A stretch of 14,730 nt of DNA from Oligoflexales bacterium (GCA_028282865.1 JANQHA010000107.1:1-14730), one strand, 5' to 3'; shown: positions 8,944 to 14,730, numbered from the stretch's first letter. Made by a program: numbers and translations. The notes: a model not told the origin generated them from the sequence alone.

Positions 8944-9738
8944 TTACCTTCGTAATATTAGGCGCCTATCGCTGATAGCCAGCGACAAGCTTAGACTCAT
9001 TGCAAATGGTATAACCATCATATAACCGGGGCTATTAGTAGTATAGGCAATGGCAAATAGCGACGGTAAACACAGTATAGGCAAAATGAAATGGCGGGTT
9101 ATTCCTAGTGCAACGCTAAGCCAGCCTAGCAGTAAAAATATCAGAAGGATGATATTTAGCTTGGGGCTAAATGAGATCTGGAAATTTAGCTGAAGCCAAC
9201 GGCTAAAGCCCTGAATTTCCATTATCGCAGCGAAGATAAACGCTAGCGAGAGGAAGCTAAGGACCAAAATAAAAATCTCCCGTAATCTTTTAGAAGAGTA
9301 ATTAATTCGACGACTTAGATTCCATGGCATCTTATCGCCTAAAATTCCAATAATAATGGTGCAGGCAAGCAGGCTGATCATAGCGAGGCTTGGTTGTGAT
9401 TGGTGATCGGACAATATGATTCTTTCAAGGCAGTAGATTGTTAAAGTTAATCCAGCAATATTGCTTATCTGTGACATTAGAAGTGGTGAGGCCAAAAAAA
9501 TCACCATCAACTCAATAGAACTTAGGTGGTTGCCTATTGCAATTGGGTGAGATTGGTTTGCCCCGCTCAAATTAAAGCCGACAATTAAAATAAAAAACCC
9601 GGCGGCCACAACAGGCAGCCAAGAAGACCACATCTGGATCCCCAGGTAGTAACTCCTTTGAATTGGCTGAATTTTAGTGATTGCCATGATGATGAGTGCA
9701 ACACTCACTAAAACTGTAAATAGGCCTAGTAGGTTCAC
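8944..9738 (-). CDS. Polytopic membrane protein of unknown function, first gene of the dcw cluster
   Basis: I do not recognise this 264-residue protein. It is strongly hydrophobic, with about eight or nine membrane segments near residues 3-20, 38-56, 73-90, 92-108, 117-134, 154-173, 195-212, 217-232 and 237-255. A short basic loop around 142-153 is probably cytoplasmic. There is no obvious catalytic motif. A TTG at 9753 would add five residues, but that codon lies inside the ribosome site: GGAAGG at 9751-9746 is seven bases before the GTG at 9738, which I therefore take as the start. The stop lies one base from rsmH, so the two are almost certainly co-translated. It occupies the place normally held by mraZ. 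Its position suggests a role in envelope growth or division, but that is inference from context only. Confidence 0.8.
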   Translation of the reverse strand: MNLLGLFTVLVSVALIIMAITKIQPIQRSYYLGIQMWSSWLPVVAAGFFILIVGFNLSGANQSHPIAIGNHLSSIELMVIFLASPLLMSQISNIAGLTLTIYCLERIILSDHQSQPSLAMISLLACTIIIGILGDKMPWNLSRRINYSSKRLREIFILVLSFLSLAFIFAAIMEIQGFSRWLQLNFQISFSPKLNIILLIFLLLGWLSVALGITRHFILPILCLPSLFAIAYTTNSPGYMMVIPFAMSLSLSLAISDRRLILRR

Positions 9739-9832
9739 GGATTGACCTTCCAAAAAAGATTCTTGCCATACTTATTTTAATTAATGCAAGACATATGCCC
9801 GAGAATAGACCTATAACCACCTGTAATTAAAG

Positions 9833-9863
9833 ATTTTAATGCCATATCCTGAGGTTTTGTCTA
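9833..9863 (-). promoter_or_regulatory. Weak candidate promoter for the dcw cluster
   Basis: On the minus strand, TAGACA (9863-9858, 5/6 to the -35 consensus) and TAAAAT (9838-9833, 5/6 to the -10 consensus) are 19 bases apart, longer than the ideal 17. Transcription would start near 9826, about 88 bases before the GTG at 9738. This is the best pair I found in the region, but the spacing makes it uncertain. Confidence 0.25.
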
Positions 9864-9864
9864 A

Positions 9865-9895
9865 TTTATCGACATAAATAGCGAGTTTATCGACA
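9865..9895. repeat. Direct repeat TTTATCGACA x2, 21-base period, DnaA-box-like
   Basis: TTTATCGACA occurs at 9865-9874 and again at 9886-9895, start to start 21 bases, which is two turns of the helix. Each contains TTATCGACA, one base from the DnaA box TTATCCACA. The first copy is also part of an inverted repeat, TTTAT-CGAC-ATAAA (9865-9878). It lies between the divergent dcw and lysM genes, which is where a shared regulator would bind. The repeat is seen directly; the binding protein is unknown. Confidence 0.5.
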
Positions 9896-9952
9896 GTTCT
9901 AGGTATTTGTGCAGGCAGAAAATACACCAAAAAGCTGGGAAAAGCTTGCCCC

Positions 9953-9982
9953 TTGCGGCTTTTAGGTCTTGGCTGAGATAAT
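9953..9982 (+). promoter_or_regulatory. Candidate promoter for the LysM lipoprotein gene
   Basis: TTGCGG (9953-9958) and GATAAT (9977-9982, 5/6 to consensus) are 18 bases apart, and the -10 is preceded by TGA, giving an extended -10 element. Transcription would start near 9989, leaving a leader of about 70 bases that contains a hairpin with a T-run. An inverted repeat AAGCT-GGGAAA-AGCTT (9932-9947) lies just upstream of the -35. Confidence 0.45.
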
Positions 9983-9993
9983 AATTAAAGGTG

Positions 9994-10034
9994 AATAGAT
10001 ATAGTCCGATAGCAATACGGACGTCTATTTTTTT
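9994..10034 (+). terminator. Terminator-like hairpin in the lysM leader (possible attenuator)
   Basis: An outer stem AATAGA (9994-9999) / TCTATT (10024-10029) encloses an inner stem GTCCG (10004-10008) / CGGAC (10018-10022) with a nine-base loop. The stems are joined by an asymmetric internal loop, and a run of seven T (10028-10034) follows immediately. It sits just before the AAGGAGG ribosome site of the LysM gene, and no gene ends upstream on this strand. It could therefore be a conditional attenuator or a leader-stabilising hairpin. The stem is modest. Confidence 0.4.
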
Positions 10035-10061
10035 ATTAACTTTCAAGGAGGAAGGCAAATC

Positions 10062-11132
10062 ATGAGGATGAACCTAACGCGCTTATTGTGCTGGTTCTTT
10101 TTCTTGTTTTCACCCTGCATGCTGATGCAGTCATGCTCAAGCACGCCGGATGATGCGGAATTAGAAGAACAGTTCGATGAGGAAGGCAACGCCGACATGG
10201 TCAATGAGGACGGTGAAGGCAACGAAGAAGGTGCCGAAGATGAGTTCGATAACGAGCAGGAGCTCGCGGACGAAGACGGCGAAGAAGAACTTAACTACGA
10301 CGCAGAATTAGAAGAGGGCCAGGCAGCTATTGATGGTGAGCAACTAGATAGCGAGCTTGAAGGAGAACAAACAACAAGTGACCTCGAAGACATTATCGCT
10401 GGTCAAAATGCAAACCAAGAAGTCGCACCTATAGAAAATGTTCCAGCAGCACCTGAAGGTGATGCGGCTATAGTTGCAGATCAACAACCAATGAACGCTC
10501 AAATGGAAGCACCTTTAGCAGCAGCTGGAGCAGCTTTACCAGAGCAGGGTTCAAAAATGCCATACATCGTTAGAGTTGGAGATAGTCTCTCTAGTGTTGC
10601 TCAAAAGATTTATGGTGACATGTCTAAATGGTCTGAGATGGCGGAGCTTTCTGCAATTTCAAATCCTAACTTAGTTAAGCCAGGTGATGTCGTTTATTAC
10701 CAGCTCAACGAACAAACAGCTGCATTTGCAACTGCGTACGAAGGAACTGCTAGAGTGGCAGTAACTGTTCAACCAGGTGATACTCTTTCAGGTATTGCTC
10801 AGAGAGTATACGGAAGCTATGGTGACTGGAAATACATCTGGCGTCAAAATGCAGAAGTAGAAAACCCTGATCGTTTAGAAGTAGGTCAAACTCTTCACTA
10901 CTTGAGTGCAGAAAGTTTAGCTGCTGCAATCGATTATGCACGATCAATCACAGTCGCAGACTTAGTAAAGAAAACTTTCAACCAAAAAGCAGAGAAAAAA
11001 GAAATCGCAAAAACGCAAACAACTTCAACTCCTGACGTTCAAACGAATGTTCAGCAACCAGAAATGACTGGCTTTCAAATAGCCGCTAACATGTTTAATT
11101 TAATGGTAACTAATTTTGGAATCACAGGCTAA
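10062..11132 (+). CDS. Two-LysM envelope lipoprotein with an acidic linker
   Basis: This 356-residue protein starts with a signal peptide (MRMNLTRLLCW...) ending at a probable lipidated Cys25 within LMQSC, a loose lipobox. Residues 31-110 are almost half Asp/Glu (38 of 80), followed by an Ala/Pro/Gln-rich spacer to about 163. From residue 8 to 164 there is no Lys, Arg or His. Two LysM domains follow at about 167-215 and 232-281, each with the VxPGDxLxxIAxxxYG-type opening and a closing NPxxLxxGxxxxY strand. LysM domains bind N-acetylglucosamine of peptidoglycan. A tail of about 70 residues is unassigned. The start ATG has AAGGAGG ten bases upstream, suggesting strong translation; a second ATG two codons on is possible. 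It is divergent from the dcw cluster, so it is likely an abundant wall-binding lipoprotein acting with envelope growth. No enzymatic domain is visible. Confidence 0.9.
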   Translation: MRMNLTRLLCWFFFLFSPCMLMQSCSSTPDDAELEEQFDEEGNADMVNEDGEGNEEGAEDEFDNEQELADEDGEEELNYDAELEEGQAAIDGEQLDSELEGEQTTSDLEDIIAGQNANQEVAPIENVPAAPEGDAAIVADQQPMNAQMEAPLAAAGAALPEQGSKMPYIVRVGDSLSSVAQKIYGDMSKWSEMAELSAISNPNLVKPGDVVYYQLNEQTAAFATAYEGTARVAVTVQPGDTLSGIAQRVYGSYGDWKYIWRQNAEVENPDRLEVGQTLHYLSAESLAAAIDYARSITVADLVKKTFNQKAEKKEIAKTQTTSTPDVQTNVQQPEMTGFQIAANMFNLMVTNFGITG

Positions 11133-11438
11133 GGGGCCTGATACAAAACCCTAACGCATATAATAGCTGGCAAGTGTCATAAATTTAGGTTGCAAAGGAG
11201 TCTTGAAAAACCACCAACATAAGCTTTAGATCTTGAGTTAGATTCTAAATTTGTAAAGATTAAGAACAGACCCTAGACAAAAGCACGATGAAGGAAAGAG
11301 TTTTACAAGACCAACAGCACCCTCAATAAAACCACTCGCTGATGATTATGCGAAAGTTTCGTCGCTATTTATTTATGATAAAGTTTTGCTACGTACTTGT
11401 TTAAAGCCGCAAATATAACCCACCCTCTATTCAACTAA

Positions 11439-11467
11439 TTGCCTTGATACATCCACGATGATAGAAT
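11439..11467 (+). promoter_or_regulatory. Promoter of the unknown lipoprotein gene
   Basis: TTGCCT (11439-11444, 4/6 to the -35 consensus) is followed after exactly 17 bases by TAGAAT (11462-11467, 5/6 to the -10 consensus), preceded by TGA to make an extended -10. Transcription would begin near 11474, about 20 bases before the start codon and inside the adjoining inverted repeat. This is the best-formed promoter in the window. Confidence 0.6.
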
Positions 11468-11483
11468 ATCACAGTATTGTGAT
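11468..11483. promoter_or_regulatory. Inverted repeat ATCACA-N4-TGTGAT over the transcription start (candidate operator)
   Basis: Perfect six-base arms ATCACA (11468-11473) and TGTGAT (11478-11483) flank a four-base spacer. The repeat abuts the -10 hexamer and covers the predicted transcription start, the usual position for a repressor site. The arm orientation is the reverse of a CRP site (TGTGA-N6-TCACA). If transcribed from further upstream it could also form a hairpin just before the GGAG ribosome site at 11487-11490. Confidence 0.45.
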
Positions 11484-11495
11484 TACGGAGCTCTT

Positions 11496-12497
11496 ATGAA
11501 AATAGCTTTTTTATTACTTGCATGCCTGTCTTGGGTTTCTTGCAAACATGGAGACCACTCCCAAGAATCCTTTCTTTCTGAAGATGAAAAGATCGCACAG
11601 GATTTAAAGCCGGGTGATATATTTCGAGTTGTTCTAACGATAGATGATGCTAGCAAAGTGAATAGCTCCTTGATGTATCTTTCGAGTTTGAATGGCTCGG
11701 GGTCGGTTCTAGTCGAGACGATGTTGACAAACCTTAAAGACAACACTGCAGAAGCGGTGTTTGAAGTCCCTTCATATCATAAGTATACCAAAGCAGCTTT
11801 GCGGTTTGAGTTGAGTAACCGAGCTGGAGATATGGTTTTGATTTTTCCCGAACAAATCTTTCCAGACAAAGCAAAATCTAGTAATAGCTTTTCGTCTATG
11901 CAGAAGTTGACTAACTTGGTTCATGAAGGTGGTCCGGTAATATTCAAGTATAGCTCTCCCATTTTATCTGGAATAAAGATTGACAAAGTAAAGCCCAAAG
12001 TCACAAAGGCTCGTCTAAAAAAAATTGGGCCTAAATCTTTGCAGCTCAGATTTTGGGTTGAAGACCAAAGCTTAGTTACTGCTCATTTTGATATTTCTTC
12101 CACTATAACGATGGGAAACGGTAAAAGCAAAGTCATTGAAGTTTTACGCCCAACGCAACTTAGATGTCGCATGCAAGGCAAGAAAGGCTCTGAGTGCTAT
12201 GGTGTAGTAACTTTGCCTGAGAAGATAGCTGGAAAGCCCTCAGCTAAAGTTATGGTTTTTGATGCTGGGGGCCATGAAGTAACAGTTAAGTCTGGAGGTA
12301 TATCTGGTTTTACTATGCGGTGGCCTACTAGAGAAGCTCGCGAAACCGATTTTGTCGACGATCTAAAAGGGACTCCCGCTACCTCAAACCCCCAGATGGG
12401 CCTTCCTTCCTTTAAGGTTAAATCGATTATTTTTATGAAGGCTACTAAAGCGGAACTCGATCGGTACGATGATGATTGGCATAAAAAGTTTGGCTAG
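11496..12497 (+). CDS. Putative lipoprotein of unknown function
   Basis: I do not recognise this 333-residue protein. A short signal peptide (MKIAFLLLACLSWVSC) suggests lipidation at Cys16. Cys10 in LLAC fits the lipobox consensus better, but its hydrophobic stretch is too short. The mature part reads as alternating hydrophobic and polar strands, consistent with beta-sandwich domains; this is an impression, not a domain match. Two further cysteines at about residues 225 and 234 (LRCRMQGKKGSEC) could form a disulphide. The C-terminal about 50 residues are Lys/Asp rich and hydrophilic. The ATG has GGAG five bases upstream. The gene is monocistronic, with its own promoter and a candidate operator, and is convergent with the protease gene. 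Probably exported and membrane-anchored; no function can be assigned. Confidence 0.85.
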   Translation: MKIAFLLLACLSWVSCKHGDHSQESFLSEDEKIAQDLKPGDIFRVVLTIDDASKVNSSLMYLSSLNGSGSVLVETMLTNLKDNTAEAVFEVPSYHKYTKAALRFELSNRAGDMVLIFPEQIFPDKAKSSNSFSSMQKLTNLVHEGGPVIFKYSSPILSGIKIDKVKPKVTKARLKKIGPKSLQLRFWVEDQSLVTAHFDISSTITMGNGKSKVIEVLRPTQLRCRMQGKKGSECYGVVTLPEKIAGKPSAKVMVFDAGGHEVTVKSGGISGFTMRWPTREARETDFVDDLKGTPATSNPQMGLPSFKVKSIIFMKATKAELDRYDDDWHKKFG

Positions 12498-12600
12498 AGT
12501 TCCGGCTTCGGTATGTTGGTTGGCAATAGTGTTATGTCGCTAATCATTGCGCTTAAATTTTAGACTTTATCTGTTAAGTGATAATCAAGGCTAATACTGT

Positions 12601-12635
12601 GGTTATAGAACGCACAAGTTAACCCCCTTTTTTTT
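12601..12635 (+). terminator. Weak candidate terminator between convergent genes
   Basis: GGTTA (12601-12605) can pair with TAACC (12620-12624) across a 14-base loop, followed by CCC and a run of eight T (12628-12635). The T-run overlaps the last codons of the convergent protease gene, where it encodes a Lys pair. The stem is short, so the call is tentative. Confidence 0.25.
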
Positions 12636-13536
12636 GTTCTAGGTGTTTTTTTAGATATTCTTCCATATTTGCGTTGTTCGATGAACAGTTAACATCTTTC
12701 GCGAGGCGCCCAGCCATAATGGTTCTGATCCATTTCAAAGAAGGGAATACACTCGTAAATTTTGACACGTGCCAAACGATCGTACTGTTCGGGTCATGGA
12801 AATCGCTAGATTTGCGGGTATGTCCACGTGAGAGTACTCCTACGATTGGTCTTGTAGGATCAAATATGCGCATTGGGTTTACAAGAAGAGCCGGACCTCC
12901 TGAGTCACCTTTCTGAGTACTCTTCTCGTTATCAAATACTACGATTTGATGGTCTCCAAATTCTTCGGCTGGGGTTGAAATTTGAATATGCCGCAGTTTG
13001 GACGGCCGCTTCCGCTTGAAGTTGCGATCCTTGAGTATTGCTTCAGCAAGTCCTAATTTTTCATCAATAAAACCGGAACCATAAATATCAAGGGTCATTG
13101 GATATTCGTAGGGCTTGTTAGGAAGGGGAATAACCTGTACGCTTTCGAACTTTTCCGAAAGTTCCAAAATTCTTAAATCGAAATTGTAGTTTCTGTTTTT
13201 AACAAAGCAAGGGTGCGGATTAGATTTTAATATTGTTTTCTTATCTGTCTCTGGAATGTTCTTAAAAGAGCGATATTTGGCTCCTTTGACTACATAGTCT
13301 TCTGCTTTCAAAGGGCAATGAGCCGCGGTTAGCACGTGTTTTGGAGAGATCAGGGCTCCAGTGCACGCTTGTTTTAACTCTTTGCCCCAAATCCTATAAA
13401 AAGTGACTACCGAATACTGTGCGGGATCATCGGGGTTTACATCTGCACCACCTACGATATTAAGGTCAGATTCAGATCTGACTTTACAAGATGTAAGAGC
13501 TGATAGGAATAGAAGCAAAAAAAAATTAGAACTCAA
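12619..13536 (-). CDS. Trypsin-fold (S1A) serine protease, probable lipoprotein
   Basis: An exported endopeptidase of the chymotrypsin fold. Numbered from the longer possible start (TTG 13566, 315 residues), it has a hydrophobic signal ending in a consensus lipobox LTSC (Cys27), the activation sequence IVGG (37-40), and the catalytic triad His83 in LTAAHC, Asp130 in NFDLRIL and Ser222 in GDSGGP. Cys68 and Cys84 match the conserved disulphide around the histidine. By hand alignment, the S1 pocket residue six before the catalytic serine is Ser216 rather than the Asp of trypsin, the cysteine of the 191-220 pair is missing (Gln218), and the SWG segment reads SRG (246-248), so trypsin-like specificity is unlikely. 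The start at 13536 (TTG) is preferred because AAAAGGGG lies five bases before it; 13566 has no such site. Its gene follows the SRPBCC gene closely. The 3' end contains A8G5 just before the stop. Confidence 0.9.
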   Translation of the reverse strand: MSSNFFLLLFLSALTSCKVRSESDLNIVGGADVNPDDPAQYSVVTFYRIWGKELKQACTGALISPKHVLTAAHCPLKAEDYVVKGAKYRSFKNIPETDKKTILKSNPHPCFVKNRNYNFDLRILELSEKFESVQVIPLPNKPYEYPMTLDIYGSGFIDEKLGLAEAILKDRNFKRKRPSKLRHIQISTPAEEFGDHQIVVFDNEKSTQKGDSGGPALLVNPMRIFDPTRPIVGVLSRGHTRKSSDFHDPNSTIVWHVSKFTSVFPSLKWIRTIMAGRLAKDVNCSSNNANMEEYLKKHLEQKKGG

Positions 13537-13587
13537 AATAGCCCCTTTTATCTCGATGGCGCTCAACTCAAACGCTTATCTGGCTTT

Positions 13588-14091
13588 TTACTCCACTTTA
13601 GCTTTCAAGGCTTGGTTCATAGCATTTAACATTGGTGGCACACCTTCCTCAAACTTACTCCAAAACATCGGTACCATCATCCCGCTAAATAACTCTTTGT
13701 GAATAAGTCGAGTTCCAGAACTTGTTTCTTCAAGTTCAAAGATCTTGTCATTAGTGAATATAAAACTAGCCATCATTTTAGCGCGCCAACGAAAGAACTT
13801 CGGTGTCTCTAAATCTGTTATGACGGGCATGTATTTAGGCCCATCCTTCCCGTCTTTACCTTGCATGGTGATGCTCAGTACTGATCCTACCGAAGCATCT
13901 CCTGATGCTTGGTTGATGATGGGACTCCAGTCCTTCCAACTATTAAAGTCCAATAGAATACTCCACACCTTTGATGGTGGAGCTGCTATTTCGACCTCTG
14001 TTCTAATTTCTCTCATCGCACTTCCTTTCGACCACAGGACAACACAAGTTACAACAAATAAAGCAAAGATGATTATAATTATTTTTTTCAT
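13588..14091 (-). CDS. Membrane-anchored SRPBCC (START-like) family protein
   Basis: The 167 residues begin with MKK and a hydrophobic helix (about 4-21) that is more likely an anchor than a cleaved signal, because hydrophobicity continues past Cys16. The rest matches the SRPBCC/polyketide-cyclase-like fold: VEIAAPPSKVWSILLDF near the start (33-49), NSWKDWSP, a central PKFFRWRA strand, TRLIHKELFSG, and a C-terminal helix ending in MNQALK. This fold forms a hydrophobic ligand pocket; the ligand cannot be read from sequence. The ATG has no clear ribosome site, only an A/T-rich stretch upstream, but a good promoter lies about 42 bases ahead. The protease gene follows 21-51 bases downstream on the same strand, so the two are probably one operon. 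Confidence 0.88.
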   Translation of the reverse strand: MKKIIIIIFALFVVTCVVLWSKGSAMREIRTEVEIAAPPSKVWSILLDFNSWKDWSPIINQASGDASVGSVLSITMQGKDGKDGPKYMPVITDLETPKFFRWRAKMMASFIFTNDKIFELEETSSGTRLIHKELFSGMMVPMFWSKFEEGVPPMLNAMNQALKAKVE

Positions 14092-14132
14092 AAAATTATT
14101 TTCAATAGCTAATGAGGTTAACTGACTAGAAA

Positions 14133-14162
14133 ATTATAACACATATGAGTTTATTTTGTTAT
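14133..14162 (-). promoter_or_regulatory. Promoter for the SRPBCC-protease pair
   Basis: On the minus strand, a consensus TATAAT (14138-14133) is preceded by TGT, forming an extended -10. ATAACA (14162-14157, 4/6 to the -35 consensus) lies 18 bases upstream. Transcription would begin near 14126, giving a leader of about 35 bases to the ATG at 14091. Confidence 0.55.
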
Positions 14163-14256
14163 CTGGAGTTTGGCTTTACGAAATGATGCTGACGCCTTGT
14201 ATGTCATAATCGAGGTTGATAACATAAGCTTTAAGGTTTTTACTACATGGAGTTGT

Positions 14257-14730
14257 TTACAAGGTATGATGTAAACACTCTGATGCTAGAAGAATAGTGC
14301 TTCTAAATCCATTTTGATTCTCTACTGTTGGACTGCCTCCTATGATCGCATTTTCATAAGTCGTAGGCTCTGTGCATTGCCAACTATCAAAGAAGAGGTT
14401 AACCCCGGAGTATGTTGAGTCGGGGTGTAGTTTAACTTTATTGGATACGAACCTACGAGAATCACCAGACTTAATAATCTCATATCCCATACCAAGCTTA
14501 TTAAGAATCGCACCACAATTCATTTTTTGAAAAAGCTCAGGACTCATTATGAGGTCCGAGTTAGCCTGGAATAATGCGTTAGCGCCGTTGCCAATATCTT
14601 GCCAATACCCATGATGTTGAAACCATCCGATGTTGTGGCCGTCACCTATAGCTTGATTGATTGCTGTGCTTAGGTTTGACGGACCAGTGCTAGGGATATA
14701 ATTAAAAAATTCGTTACCTAGTAGGAAGAT
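14257..14730 (-). CDS. C-terminal part of an unrecognised protein (cut by window edge)
   Basis: The frame stays open from the stop at 14257 to the window end, giving 157 residues with the N-terminus missing; the internal ATG at 14547 is not needed as a start. The visible part is rich in Gly, Asn, aromatic residues and Ser, with segments such as GNEFFNYIPSTGPSN, GDGHNIGWFQHHGYWQD and NLFFDSWQC, and three cysteines in the last hundred residues. The composition suggests an extracytoplasmic protein, possibly an enzyme, but I recognise no family motif. It is transcribed toward the SRPBCC gene on the same strand; 165 bases separate them, and they include the SRPBCC promoter. I saw no convincing terminator in that gap. 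Confidence 0.7.
   Translation of the reverse strand: MFLLGNEFFNYIPSTGPSNLSTAINQAIGDGHNIGWFQHHGYWQDIGNGANALFQANSDLIMSPELFQKMNCGAILNKLGMGYEIIKSGDSRRFVSNKVKLHPDSTYSGVNLFFDSWQCTEPTTYENAIIGGSPTVENQNGFRSTILLASECLHHTL

Larger units (their letters stand above)
11133..11495. other. 363-base intergenic region
   Basis: I see no convincing gene here on either strand. A short hairpin CAGGC/GCCTG (11125-11140) spans the lysM stop codon but lacks a T-run, so no clear terminator was found. AAGGAG at 11195-11200 is followed by no usable start at proper spacing. A palindrome CGAAAGTTTCG occurs at 11351-11361. The right end carries the promoter and inverted repeat listed separately for the next gene. Confidence 0.6.

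Noticed and set aside
11125..11140. CAGGC/GCCTG hairpin over the lysM stop codon as a terminator
   Set aside because: It is not followed by a T-run.
11195..11229. AAGGAG followed by a TTG and eight codons
   Set aside because: Spacing is only two bases and the product is too short; no supporting signal.
11342..11404. 20-codon open frame in the intergenic region, basic then hydrophobic product
   Set aside because: There is no ribosome site upstream, and a frame this short is expected by chance.
11216..14233. 13-base repeat AACATAAGCTTTA at 11216 and 14221
   Set aside because: A few exact repeats of this length are expected by chance in a window of this size.

Overview
The left two thirds of the window (1-9738, all minus strand) is a division and cell wall (dcw) gene cluster. 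In transcription order it holds an unrecognised polytopic membrane protein, rsmH, ftsL, ftsI, murE, murF, murD, ftsW and the first 144 codons of murC, which runs off the left edge. The genes are packed tightly: most junctions overlap or are separated by 1-14 bases. This points to one long, translationally coupled transcript. MurE carries the DNPR signature of enzymes that add meso-diaminopimelate. Together with several lipoprotein-type signal peptides, this suggests a Gram-negative bacterium. The moderate-to-low GC content, frequent TTG/GTG starts, LysM lipoprotein and secreted trypsin-fold protease would fit the Bdellovibrionota/Oligoflexia, but that placement is a guess that the sequence alone does not prove.

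The cluster departs from the usual order mraZ-rsmH-ftsL-ftsI-murE-murF-mraY-murD-ftsW-murG-murC. MraY has no room between murF and murD, which share an ATGA stop/start. MurG has no room between ftsW and murC, which overlap by 20 bases. MraZ is not upstream of rsmH, where the unknown membrane protein sits instead. The only long internal gap, murD-ftsW, contains a perfect extended -10 element, so ftsW and murC may also have their own promoter.

A 323-base divergent control region (9739-10061) separates the dcw cluster from a plus-strand gene for a two-LysM envelope lipoprotein with a very acidic linker. The region holds two copies of TTTATCGACA 21 bases apart (each one base from a DnaA box), a candidate promoter for each direction, and a terminator-like hairpin in the lysM leader.

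The right third is accessory envelope or secretion material. It contains a 363-base mostly non-coding gap ending in a strong promoter with an adjoining inverted repeat, and then a plus-strand lipoprotein of unknown function. Convergent to that gene is a minus-strand pair, a membrane-anchored SRPBCC protein followed by a trypsin-fold protease with an atypical specificity pocket. At the right edge is the C-terminal part of an unrecognised protein. I found no RNA genes, insertion sequences or CRISPR arrays. No clearly novel system is demonstrable; the best leads are the rearranged dcw cluster with its unknown leading membrane protein and the control region it shares with the LysM lipoprotein.
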